Below the pieces are notes generated by a model. The model was not told where the DNA came from, ran no database searches, and worked only from the letters and a program-made list of their open reading frames with translations. 64,000 bases of DNA, taken from Streptomyces sp. NBC_00576 (GTDB lineage: Bacteria > Actinomycetota > Actinomycetes > Streptomycetales > Streptomycetaceae). The stretch covers positions 6,138,001-6,202,000 of the forward strand of contig NZ_CP107780.1 of the NCBI RefSeq assembly GCF_036345175.1. Direction: 5' to 3'. Of this stretch, positions 52,195 through 62,500 are shown in pieces; within the stretch, counting starts at the first letter, position 1; every line of letters begins with the position of its first letter. Both the position numbers and the translations under genes were made by a program.

Positions 52195-52208
52195 GTAATG
52201 CGTAGGTC
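52195..52208. repeat. 14-bp copy of tRNA-Thr sequence
   Basis: GTAATGCGTAGGTC is identical to bases 52061-52074 of the tRNA (anticodon end to variable loop), and what follows (GAGGTTCG) vaguely resembles a T arm. Possible attachment-site remnant. Confidence 0.55.
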
Positions 52209-52901
52209 AGAGGTTCGCTCTTTGGGTTCGGTGAAGGGTCTCCCGAGCCAGATGTCGGCGTTGACCTGCGGTTTCTTGGGATTGGCTGATGCGCGAGTCG
52301 GCATGGGCGAGGTTTTGGGTGGCCGAGCGGTGGCCATCCGTGCAGCGTACGTGCATGGAGTGGGGCGGGGCGGCGTTGGCGGAGGTCGCCGTGGGCTTGC
52401 CGTTGTTGTGGGAGGTCGACAATGCGGGTGTTGTGTGCCCATGGTTTGTGGCGCGACGGTTCTCGGCTGCGAGCGGGCCGGGCCGTCCGTCTGGAATCAT
52501 TTGCTGGTCGGTTGAGCCTGAGCCAGGGGAAGTCGTCGCGGCAGAGATGGCGTGCTCGGCGCGACCCTTCGTCGTGCGGCAACGAGGGCTGGGTTGCTTC
52601 GGGCGGGTTGGAATCTGCTGTCGTTCAGAATCTGGGGGCGACGTTTTCGCCCACCAGCTGCCCCGCGCAAGATCACCAACAGAGTCACGGTGTTGGTGCC
52701 AGGTTTGTCTGTTGAACTGTTCAGCCGGACGTCACGTATCAGTCGCTGTGGGGCGGCACCGCGGCGCCCGGCGTACTAACCAGGGAAACGGGTCGGCGGG
52801 CATGTGTCTGTCGTAGGTTGCATCGTGTAGCGGCAGCGACCGTCGAGGCGTCGGCGGCGCGCTGTAGACGCGGTGTCCAGATAGAGGGCTGAACGATTTC
52901 A
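52209..52901. other. Gene-poor region after the tRNA
   Basis: About 700 bp. ORFs on both strands (the longest a 175-codon plus-strand one at 52289-52816) have no recognisable domain and unusual, Cys/Trp-rich composition. Probably degraded DNA. Confidence 0.5.
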
Positions 52902-54110
52902 GTGGATGCGAGCAGTCCGGTCAGAAGCACCCTCGACTTGGCCGCCCCGGTGGAGGAGGAGGGGGCAGGCGGGGCAGATGTCCGTCGGCAGGTGCTGGGC
53001 CTGGACGGTCTCCGTGGCCTGGCAGCCTTGTATGTGGTGCTGTTCCACTGCTGGTTGTACACGTTCCCGGGGTATCCGAACAGTTCGGCGCCGCCATGGC
53101 TGGACGGGCTGATGTTCGGGCGCCTTGCTGTCGTCTTCTTCCTGGTGCTGTCCGGGTTCTCGCTGGCGATCTCCCCGGCTCGTCACGGCTGGGGGTCGGG
53201 TGGCGTCGCCCAGTTCCTGCGCCGACGCGCCTGGCGCATCCTGCCTCCCTATTGGGCGGCGCTGGTCATGAGTCTGATCATTTCCTGGTTCGTGGTGCCG
53301 GCTTCGCGCTTCGGACCGCCTACGGACTCGTCGATTCTGGTGTATGGCCTTCTCGCTCAGGACATGTTCACCGCCCCGACACCGAACGGCGCGTTCTGGT
53401 CGATCGGTGTCGAGGCCGAGCTTTATCTCCTCTTTCCCCTTCTGCTGTTCGTCCGGCGGCGGTGGGGCGCGGCGGTCCTGGTCGCGGTCGTGACTCTTCC
53501 GGTGATCGGGCGTGGCCTGATGGCGGCAGGCGCGTCTCCTGTGGAGGGCGCCAACTGGCTCGCTCCAAATCTCGCCCCAGTGTTCGTCGCCGGCATGGTG
53601 GGCGCGGGGATCGTCGTGGCGTCGGACAGGGTCCGGCGCCTGCCCTGGGGATGGTTCGCCGTCCTGGCGGCCGTGCCGGTTGTGGCTCTCGGCGTCGTCC
53701 GGGGGTCGGTCTGGACGGTGACCCACTACTTCTGGGTGGATCTCGCCATCGCTCCGGCCATGACGATGCTGATTGCGGCGGTTGCCACCGGCAGACCCGC
53801 CGTCCTCGTGCGGCTACTGACCGCGCGGCCCATTCGGAGTCTCGGTAGCTTCTCCTACAGCCTCTACCTGATCCACCTGCCGATCGTCCTGGCCGTGATC
53901 CGCCGAGTGGCCCCGCATTTCGTATCGCCCGGTCTGCCCACGTTCGGGTTCACGCTTATCGCGGCCCTGCCGGTTTCGGTGATCGGGGCCTGGCTTTTCG
54001 CCCGGATCTTCGAGATTCCCTTCAAGGGGAACAGATCCTGGAAGTCCATGATCGCGCTGGGCCGTTCCCACTGGACCGGCAGGAGTGCGAGAGACCTTCA
54101 ACGGCTCTGA
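52902..54110 (+). CDS. Acyltransferase family 3 (OafA-like) membrane protein
   Basis: 402 residues, about ten transmembrane segments. Starts with VLGLDGLRGLAALYVVLFHC, the signature of acyltransferase 3 enzymes that O-acylate cell-surface sugars, lipids or antibiotics; the catalytic His is in LFH. RRRAWRILPPYWAAL and GAFWSIGVEAELYLLFPLL are further family motifs. GTG at 52902, with a weak GAGGG upstream. No sugar-pathway genes are adjacent. Likely accessory. Confidence 0.87.
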   Translation: MDASSPVRSTLDLAAPVEEEGAGGADVRRQVLGLDGLRGLAALYVVLFHCWLYTFPGYPNSSAPPWLDGLMFGRLAVVFFLVLSGFSLAISPARHGWGSGGVAQFLRRRAWRILPPYWAALVMSLIISWFVVPASRFGPPTDSSILVYGLLAQDMFTAPTPNGAFWSIGVEAELYLLFPLLLFVRRRWGAAVLVAVVTLPVIGRGLMAAGASPVEGANWLAPNLAPVFVAGMVGAGIVVASDRVRRLPWGWFAVLAAVPVVALGVVRGSVWTVTHYFWVDLAIAPAMTMLIAAVATGRPAVLVRLLTARPIRSLGSFSYSLYLIHLPIVLAVIRRVAPHFVSPGLPTFGFTLIAALPVSVIGAWLFARIFEIPFKGNRSWKSMIALGRSHWTGRSARDLQRL

Positions 54111-55070
54111 TACTCCAGTTGGGTTTCGTTGGCCCTCCATCAGATTCGTTGGCGGCTCTTCGTCAGCAGTGGCTGCGCAGGGCCGTTGCCCGGTCTGCTC
54201 CCGTGGGGCCAGTGCGGCGGACTGGCTACGGATTTGGCCTGCGAGGCGCTGACCGGTGACTTCACCCTGTCCGTATCCGAGGCGTACGGCTTCGCCACCA
54301 CGAGACGGGCTGGGAAAAGCCCCCGGCAGCACCCTGTCTGCCGAAGTACGTCCTTGCCCCACCTCGGCGGCCATGGCCTTGACGTGCGAAGCCATGCCGT
54401 CGATTGGAGCCGGTAGCGGTGGAGTTCGTCCGGGCCACCTTCACGCCTGCCGGGCTGGAGAACCACCGTCCGTCGAAGCCACCTGACCTCGATGTCGAAG
54501 GTCGCGGTCAGGACCGCCGCACTGCTGCTGGTCGCCGTCGGCGAAGGCGACCAGTTCCCCCAAGGGACACTTTTCGCCGAGGTCGCCTGCACCTACGTCC
54601 GCGCTGGCCGTGTTGCCGCGCTTCCGCCCGACGAGCGGGCGTGGACGTTCACCGGTGGCAACGCGGGCAACGCCGCGCATTCGCCGATTCCCGTGACCTT
54701 GTTGTTGCTGTCATTCAGGGCCTGTGCGTACTCAGTACCGCAGCAGCGCACTCTACGGCTGCCTCACCGGCACTGGAGTTTGCCCTCCCCGCACGACGAC
54801 ATCATGGCAAGTCGGGGACATTTTCTTGCTTTCAGGGGTTGACGCGGCGAGTGCATGGCAAAAGGGGTGTGAGTGCTCAACCGTGGAAAATTCGTAGAGG
54901 AAACGTGAAGTAATTCACGCCTGACTTTCCCTGGTTAGTGGATCTTGTGGGCTTTGTCCACTTGTGAGTCTCTGGTTAACAAGCTGGCGCTGCCCGTATG
55001 TTGCGGCCTTACCGTTTGATCGAAGACATCCAGGCGCAGCCCAACGCGGTCTGGTGGGGGAGCAGTTCAT
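54111..55070. other. Gene-poor region with possible insertion-sequence relic
   Basis: 960 bp. No intact gene is supported. At about 54142-54240 one frame reads GRCPVCSRGAS, similar to the zinc ribbon of ISL3-type transposases, then frame is lost. The last 200 bp are A+T-richer and likely contain the promoter of the LamG-protein gene. Confidence 0.4.
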
Positions 55071-58000
55071 ATGAATACGTACGGGGGGAGACGTCGGCTG
55101 CGCGCAGCCGGCGTTGTGTTCTCCGCGGCCATAGTGCTTGCGGCGGGTGTGTCCAACGGCGCCATGGCGGTGGCCGACGAGAGAGCCGACACCCTGGCCG
55201 CCGAGGCCGCCGGAACCGGCAAGGCGGACACAGCCGGCGCGGACGACGGAACGGGTGATGACGCGAAGGCGCTGGTCGAGGCCGCGCGCACGGGCAAGCT
55301 GGTGGAGATCACCTCGTTGCGCGGTGAAAGCAGCGAGGTGTACGCCACCCCGGAAGGGCACCTGGAGGCTCGGGAGCATCTGCGTCCGGTGCGGACCCGG
55401 GTGGACGGCGAGTGGCGGGACATCGACACCACCTTGACCCGCGGCGCGGACGGAGCGGTGGTGCCCAAGGTCACGACCGTCGGTCTGACGTTCTCCGGCG
55501 GAGGTTCGGCACCGCTGGTGCGGATGCTGAAGAACGGCCGTGAACTGGCGCTGTCCTGGCCCGAGGAGTTGCCCGCTCCGGAGCTGAACGGGAGCACCGT
55601 CACCTACCCGGACGTGCTGCCTGGCGTCGATCTGCGGATGACGGCGCAGCAGGACGGCTTCACCCAGCTCCTGGTCGTCAAGTCGGCCGAGGCCGCGGCC
55701 AGCGATGAACTGAGCCAGCTGCGGCTGAAGTTGGACGCCGACGGCATGCAGGTGAAGGAGACCGCGGACGGCGGACTGGCAGCGATCGACGAGGGCGCCG
55801 GAAGCGCTGTGTTCGAGGCCCCCCGCCCCGTGATGTGGGACTCCAGCACCCAGGCCCCCGACACAACGGCGAAGTCCACAGCCAAAACCGCAGCCAAGAA
55901 CACAGCAAAAACCACCGTCAGCGCCGCAGCTACAGAAACCGCCGTAGAAACCGCCGCCGCTGACGGGGGCGGGTCGGATGCCCCCGAAGCCACCGCCGCC
56001 GAGTCCGGGAACGTCGCGCCGGTCGGCGTGGACGTCCCCGCCGCGCAGGACGCGCTGGTGCTGACGCCGGACAGCGGCGTGCTCACCGGCGAGGACACGG
56101 TGTACCCCGTGTTCATCGACCCGCAGTGGTACTCCCCGAAGGCCACGGCGTGGACGATGGCCTCCAAGTACTGGGCGTCGTCGCCGCAGTGGAAGTTCAA
56201 CGGCGACTCGGACGCGGGCATGGGCTACTGCGGCTGGTCGTACTGCGCGCCGTACGACACCAAACGGCTCTTCTACCGCATCCCGACCTCGAAGTTCGCC
56301 GGCCGGAGCGTGCTGCAGGCGGAGTTCGTGGTCCGCAACACCTGGTCGGCGTCCTGCTCGGACCGCAGCGTGGAGCTGTGGCGTACCAAGGACATCTCCT
56401 CGTCGACCACCTGGAACTCGCAGAACGCGGACGGCTTCTGGATCGATCGCCTCAAGACGGCGTCCTTCGCCTACGGATTCACCGGCTGCGCCGCGAAGGA
56501 CGCGGAGTTCGACGTGAAGTCCGCGGTGCAACTGGCGGCGGACAAGAAGTGGTCGACGATGACCTTCGGCTTGAAGGCGGCCAGCGAGACCGACGAGTAC
56601 GCCTGGAAGCGGTTCTCCGACGACGCCTATCTGCGCGTGCAGTACAACCGCCCGCCGCAGCAGGTCAAGATGTCCCAACTGACCATGGAGTACGGCGGAA
56701 CCTGCAAGAGGCCCGCCAGTGCCGCGCGGGTACGCACCCTGGGCAAGATCTACGCCAACAACGTCACCGACCCCGACGGTGACTCCGTCTCCGTCGAGTT
56801 CTGGGCGGGTTGGGACACCGGTGACGGCAAGGGCGTCATCACCCGCTGGAAGTCCGGTCGCACGACGGCGAAGAAGTCCGGCTCGGACTTCGCGATCACC
56901 CTGCCGTCGTCCATCCCCGCCAACAAGACGGTGGACTGGATAGTCCGCTCCTACGACGGCGGGCAGTGGTCGCCGTGGTCGAACACAGGCGACCCGACCG
57001 GCTGCTACTTCGTGTACGACACCAGCGTGCCGAAGGCCCCGACCGTCTCCTCCGTCCTCTACCCGGCCTCGAACCCCGAGGACCCCGACGACCCCTGGTA
57101 CGACGGAGTGGGCCAGTACGGCTACTTCGTGATCACCGGGGCCGTCACCGACGTGACGAAGTACTGGTACGGAGTCAACGGCGACCCGGTCTCCGCCAAC
57201 GCGGTCACCACCTCGGCCGGAGCGGCCAAGACCGTGCCCGTACTGCCTCTCAAACCGGGTCTCAACACCTTCACGGCGCGGTCCTTCGACGCGGCCGGCA
57301 ACGGCTCCGAGATCCGCACCTACCAGTTCCGGGTGAAGTCGGGGCAGTTGGAACGCGCCGACTGGTCGATGGACGAGGCGGCCGGAGCGACTCAGGCGGT
57401 GGGCAGCGCGCCCGAGGAGCCCGCGGTCATGCACGGGGGTCCGACGCCGAACGTGGAGGGCAGGTTCGGCAAGGCCGTGCAGTTCGACGGTGTCGACGAC
57501 TACGCCGACACCGACCTGGCGACCGTCAACACCGACGTCAGCTTCTCGGTGTCGGCCTGGGTGAAGCTGTCCGCGATGCCTTCGGAGGCGGCGATCGTGG
57601 CCTCCCAACGAGGCAACAACCAGCCGGGCTTCGAGCTGTACTACTCCAAGGCCTATGACCGTTGGGTGTTCAACCAGTACAGCGCCGACACCGCTTCCGG
57701 GACTCCGGTGCGAGCCATGGCGACCGCCGCGGGCGGGGTCAAGGCCAACGAATGGACCCATCTGGTCGGCGTCTACTCCTTGAGCGAAAAGCTGCTGAAG
57801 CTGTACGTCAACGGGACGCTGGTCGGGTCCACGGCCTACACCACGCCGTGGAACGGCCGGCGCGGCATGCTCATCGGCGCCAGCACCCCGGGCGGCACGC
57901 CCGCGTCGTTCTTCCCCGGGGCCATCGACGAGGTGAAGACCTTCGAGAAGCCCCTGACGGCGGGTGAGGTGTCGAGCCTCTACACCTCGAACACGAGCGG

Positions 58001-59420
58001 CGGCCGTCCGGCCCGGATGGTCTTCCACCTGGACGACCCCGCCGACGCGACCGAGCTGAGCGCGCGGGCCGACGTGAGCCCCGCGGTCCTCAAGGGCGGC
58101 GCCGCGACGGGTGCGGTCGGGGTGGACGGCAACGCGCTGACCCTGGACGGGACCGACGACTACGCCACCACGGGAAGTCCGCAGGTCAACACCTCGTACA
58201 GCTTCGCGGTCGCGGCCTGGGTGAAGCTGCCGAAGGCGAAGCCGACGCACGCGGCGACCGTCGCCTCGCAGATCGGCAGCGTGGTGACAGGACCGGAGCT
58301 GTACTACTCCAGCTCCTACGACCGCTGGGTGTTCAACCAGCACAGCGCCGACACCGCCGACTCCACTGTGGTGCGGGCCCTGCAGCCCGAGGGCACCACC
58401 GCCTACGGTGGTGAGTGGACGCACCTGGTCGGCGTGCAGGACACCGTCGCCGACAAGCTGTCGTTGTACGTCAACGGCACCCTGGCCGGCACCACCGCCC
58501 TGCCCTCGACCTGGTACGCGGGGGGCGCGGTGCAGATCGGCGCCAGCGCGTACCAGGGAGTGCCCACCTCGTTCTTCCCCGGTCAGATCGACGACGTACG
58601 GCTCTTCGACCGTCCGGTGTCCGCCGGTGAGGTGCAGCAACTGTTCAAGCAGCGCGCGGTGGTCAAGGGCCGCTGGAAGTTCGAGACGGCCACCGGCACC
58701 CCGTCGACCTCGCCCGACGCGTCGTCGGCCGGCAACGCCATGACCCTTTACAACGGTGCGCAGATCGGCTCGGGCTGGGTCGACGGTGCCGTCGCCCTCG
58801 ACGGCACGAACGACTACGCCGCGGCCTCCGTGGTGCCGGTCGACACCAGTGCCAGCTTCACCGTCAGCGCCTTCGTCCAGACCGCCGCCGTCCCGACGAG
58901 CCCGGTCACCGTGATGAGCGCGCCCGGGGCCAAGAAGAGTGCGTTCGCGGTGCGCTACGAACCCAGCGCCACCCCGGCCACCGATCCGGGCCGCTGGCGG
59001 ATCGTCACGCCCGACTCCGACATTGACACCGCCGCTGTCTCCGACGTCGGCAACGGCATGTTCTACAGCCCCACCGACTGGAACAACGTGGCACTCGTCT
59101 ACGACGGTTTCTCCAAGGAGATCCGTCTCTACGTCAACGGCGAGCTCCAAGAGACCGCCTGCGCCGACGCCGACGACGACGGGGTGCAGGACGACGCGAG
59201 CTGCACCGACACCGTCTCGTGGGCCGACGACGTACTGACGTACAAGGCCGCGAAGACCCTGCAGCTTGGCCGTGACACGACCGGGACCACGTCCGGCCAG
59301 TACTTCCCCGGTTCGCTGTCCGATGTCTGGGTCTTCCAGGGCGCGCTGACCGAGACGCAGATCGATCACCTCGCCGTCGGCATGCCGGGCGTGGAGACCG
59401 CTGTCCCCAGCGGCGACTGA
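55071..59420 (+). CDS. Large secreted LamG-domain protein
   Basis: 1449 residues. Signal peptide (residues 1 to about 33), then a region of repeated beta-structure (about 60-320) with an Ala/Thr/Lys-rich insert, a DNRLRE-like segment (about 350-550), an Ig-like region (about 650-750), and three LamG/concanavalin-like jelly-rolls (about 760-980, 990-1190, 1200-1440). The first two share FVF/VQFDGVDDYADT versus LTLDGTDDYATT, and YDRWVFNQYSADTA versus YDRWVFNQHSADTA. Suited to binding sugars or surface proteins. It is followed by an RHS-type protein, as in many Streptomyces. ATG at 55071, weak GGGGGAG upstream. Confidence 0.88.
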   Translation: MNTYGGRRRLRAAGVVFSAAIVLAAGVSNGAMAVADERADTLAAEAAGTGKADTAGADDGTGDDAKALVEAARTGKLVEITSLRGESSEVYATPEGHLEAREHLRPVRTRVDGEWRDIDTTLTRGADGAVVPKVTTVGLTFSGGGSAPLVRMLKNGRELALSWPEELPAPELNGSTVTYPDVLPGVDLRMTAQQDGFTQLLVVKSAEAAASDELSQLRLKLDADGMQVKETADGGLAAIDEGAGSAVFEAPRPVMWDSSTQAPDTTAKSTAKTAAKNTAKTTVSAAATETAVETAAADGGGSDAPEATAAESGNVAPVGVDVPAAQDALVLTPDSGVLTGEDTVYPVFIDPQWYSPKATAWTMASKYWASSPQWKFNGDSDAGMGYCGWSYCAPYDTKRLFYRIPTSKFAGRSVLQAEFVVRNTWSASCSDRSVELWRTKDISSSTTWNSQNADGFWIDRLKTASFAYGFTGCAAKDAEFDVKSAVQLAADKKWSTMTFGLKAASETDEYAWKRFSDDAYLRVQYNRPPQQVKMSQLTMEYGGTCKRPASAARVRTLGKIYANNVTDPDGDSVSVEFWAGWDTGDGKGVITRWKSGRTTAKKSGSDFAITLPSSIPANKTVDWIVRSYDGGQWSPWSNTGDPTGCYFVYDTSVPKAPTVSSVLYPASNPEDPDDPWYDGVGQYGYFVITGAVTDVTKYWYGVNGDPVSANAVTTSAGAAKTVPVLPLKPGLNTFTARSFDAAGNGSEIRTYQFRVKSGQLERADWSMDEAAGATQAVGSAPEEPAVMHGGPTPNVEGRFGKAVQFDGVDDYADTDLATVNTDVSFSVSAWVKLSAMPSEAAIVASQRGNNQPGFELYYSKAYDRWVFNQYSADTASGTPVRAMATAAGGVKANEWTHLVGVYSLSEKLLKLYVNGTLVGSTAYTTPWNGRRGMLIGASTPGGTPASFFPGAIDEVKTFEKPLTAGEVSSLYTSNTSGGRPARMVFHLDDPADATELSARADVSPAVLKGGAATGAVGVDGNALTLDGTDDYATTGSPQVNTSYSFAVAAWVKLPKAKPTHAATVASQIGSVVTGPELYYSSSYDRWVFNQHSADTADSTVVRALQPEGTTAYGGEWTHLVGVQDTVADKLSLYVNGTLAGTTALPSTWYAGGAVQIGASAYQGVPTSFFPGQIDDVRLFDRPVSAGEVQQLFKQRAVVKGRWKFETATGTPSTSPDASSAGNAMTLYNGAQIGSGWVDGAVALDGTNDYAAASVVPVDTSASFTVSAFVQTAAVPTSPVTVMSAPGAKKSAFAVRYEPSATPATDPGRWRIVTPDSDIDTAAVSDVGNGMFYSPTDWNNVALVYDGFSKEIRLYVNGELQETACADADDDGVQDDASCTDTVSWADDVLTYKAAKTLQLGRDTTGTTSGQYFPGSLSDVWVFQGALTETQIDHLAVGMPGVETAVPSGD

Positions 59421-59440
59421 ATCCAATCTGCCCAGCCACC

Positions 59441-59479
59441 GGGAACGGGCCGGCCGCCACCTGCGGCCGGCCCGTTCCC
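59441..59479 (+). terminator. Strong hairpin between LamG and RHS genes
   Basis: A perfect 17-bp inverted repeat starting GGGAACGGGCCGGCCGC with a 5-nt loop, 20 bp after the LamG-protein stop. No U-tract. May terminate or attenuate transcription into the RHS gene. Confidence 0.75.
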
Positions 59480-59554
59480 CGGCCACCTGCTTCGCTCCGC
59501 CGTGCGCGATACCCCACTGCCCGCGGAGCACTCAACGGGAGGAAGACAGACCCC

Positions 59555-62500
59555 ATGAAGACCAGATCACGAGCAAGAACAGGCAGGCCTTGGCGCCGGG
59601 TGGCGATAGCCACGGCCGCCGTGCTGACCGCGACCCTGCTCCAGGCGTCGGGCGTGCCCGCCGTCGCGCAGGGCTGGGCCAAGCCCGCGCTGCCGCAGGC
59701 CGAGTCGCCGGTCGCCGGTGGCCCGGCGGGCAAGGCGGTGCCCCGTAAGGTGACGAAGGGGCCCCGGACGCCCGCCAAGGCGCCGGCCACCAGCTGGCCC
59801 AAGGCGACTGCCGCGGCGGTGACGCTGAGGCAGGGGGCGACCCGGGTCAAGGGGCTGCCACTCACCCTGGACACGCGCGTCAAGCGGTCCGCTGACGCGG
59901 CCACCGGCACCTACACCGTAGGCACGCTGTCCCGCGCGGCGGCACAGAAGACGGGCGTCGACGGACCCGTCTTCACCCTGACTCCCCGCCAGGGCGGTGC
60001 CCAGCGCGGCGGCAAGGTGCGCGCCGGGCTGGACTACTCCTCGTTCGCGGGCATGTACGGCGGCGGATACGCGTCACGGCTGACCCTCGTCCAACTGCCC
60101 GCGTGTGCGCTGACGACGCCGCAGAAACCGCAGTGCCGTACCACCCAGCCGGTCCAGAGTGTCAACGACACCGAGAAGCAGACGCTGACCACGCAGGCGG
60201 TCGCCCTCAGCGCGAGCACCGCGACCGTGCTGGCGGCGACCGCTTCGGCGAGCAGCGGCAATGGTGACTACAAAGCCACGTCCCTGGCCGCCTCGTCGAC
60301 CTGGTCCACGGATCAGAGCAGCGGTTCCTTCGCGTGGTCGTACGACATGGCGGTGCCAAAGGTGCCCGGGGGCCTGACTCCGAAGGTCGGGCTGTCGTAC
60401 TCCTCCGGCGGCGTCGACGGCCGGACGGGGAACACCAACAACCAGGCGTCGTGGGTCGGTGACGGCTTCGACCTGGCGCCCGGTTTCATCGAGCGCAGCT
60501 ACAAGGGGTGTGCGGACGACGGGGCGACCAACGCCGACGGGAACAAGCCGGGCGATCAGTGCTGGGCGTACGACAACGCCACGCTGTCGCTGAACGGCTC
60601 CGGCGGGGAGTTGGTGCCCAACGGCACCAACTCCTGGAAGCTCCAGAACGACGACGGCACGAAGATCGACCGGATCTACGGTTCCACGTCCGACGTGCGG
60701 TCCAACGGCGCGCGCAACGACGAGTACTGGCGGGTGACCACCCCCGACGGTACGCAGTACTTCTTCGGCTACAACAGGCTGCCGGGCTGGGCGAGCGGCA
60801 ACGAGACCACCGACTCGACGTGGACGGTGCCGGTCTTCGGCAACAACTCCGGTGAGCCGTGCAACGCCTCGACGTTCGCGGCGTCCTGGTGCCAGCAGGG
60901 CTGGCGCTGGAACCTCGACTACGTCGTGGACCGGCACGGCAACGCGGCCGCGTACTACTACGACAAGGAGACCAACTCCTACGGCCGCAACCTCAAGGCC
61001 GCCGACGACACCCCGTACGTGCGCGGCGGGACGCTGGACCGGATCGAGTACGGGCTGAAGTCCACCGCCATGTACTCGGCCAAGGCACTGGCCAAGGTCA
61101 ACTTCACCAACAGCGAGCGGTGCATCCCCGACAGCTCGACCACCTGCTCGTCCATCTCCACCGGCTCCCAGTACTGGTACGACACGCCGTGGGACCTGAA
61201 CTGCGAGGCGGCCACCGACTGCGACAACGGCCGGTCCTCCCCGGCGTTCTTCACCCGCAAGCGGCTGACCGGCGTCACCACCCAGGTGCTGGTGTCCGGC
61301 GCCTACAGCAACGTCGACGGCTGGAAGCTCGCCCACCGGTGGGGCATGGCCGACACCGATTACCAGCTGCTGCTGGACTCCATCGAGCGCACAGGTTACG
61401 ACGGCACGGCCTCGATCACGCTGCCGAAGGTCACCCTCGCCTACACCCAGCTCGCCAACCGTCTCGACTCGACCGGCGACGGCTACGCCCCCTACATCAA
61501 GTCTCGGCTGTCCACCGTCGCGGACGAGTCCGGCGGTCAGATCGACGTCGGTTACTCGGCCCCGGTCTGTGACGCCGCAGCCCTGCCCACCCCGGAGACC
61601 AACACCACCCGCTGCTTCCCGCAGTACATCGGCGGCAGCACGACCGACGACCCGGACCGCCAGTGGTTCAACAAGTACGTCGTGAACACGGTCACCTCGA
61701 CCGACCGTACCGGCGGCTCGCCCGACCAGGTCACCCTGTACGACTACCTGGACGGTGCGGCCTGGCACTACGACGATGACGACGGGATGACCAAGGAGAA
61801 GTCCAAGACCTGGTCGCAGTGGCGCGGTTACGGTCATGTGCGGGTGCGTAGCGGTGGTCAGGGCGGCGCGTCGGCGATGAAGTCGCAGGCGGACACCTAC
61901 TTCCTGCGCGGTATGGACGGCGACCGTCAGAGTTCCTCCGGCGGCACCAAGAGCGTCTCGGTCACACTCGACTCGGGTGAGGGCGACCCGATCACCGACC
62001 ACGAGTCGCAGGCCGGCTTCGCGTACAAGACCGTCGGCTATTCCGCCCCCGGCGGCAAGGTGCTCTCCAAGTCGGTGACCCGGCCCTGGTTCCAGCAGAC
62101 CGCGAAGAAGGTCCGGACCTGGGGCACCGTCACCGCCAACTTCACCGGCACCGCCTCCAGCAAGTCGTGGACCTCGCTGGACGACGGCGCGGGCACCAAG
62201 TGGCAGACCACCTCGGGGTCCGACACCCACGACACGACCACCGGCCTGGTCACCCAGAGCGAGGACCTCGGCGACACGACGACCGCGGCCGACGACCAGT
62301 GCACCCGCACCACCTACGTCTCCGGAAGCATCCCCGTGGACGCCCCGGCACGGGTCGAGACGGTCGCCAAGGCGTGCGACGCCACCACCAGCCGTCCGGC
62401 CGACGTCATGTCCGACGTCCGCACCGCCTACGACGGCGGGGCGTACGGCGCGGCACCGACGAAGGGCGACGCCACCAGGACCGCCAAACTCAAGCAGTAC

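Noticed and set aside
52289..52816. 175-codon plus-strand ORF after tRNA-Thr
   Set aside because: No domain, Cys/Trp/Arg-rich random composition and no ribosome-binding site; treated as non-coding.
54915..59531. 1538-codon minus-strand ORF opposite the LamG-protein gene
   Set aside because: Antisense shadow; the plus frame has signal peptide, domain repeats and correct codon bias.
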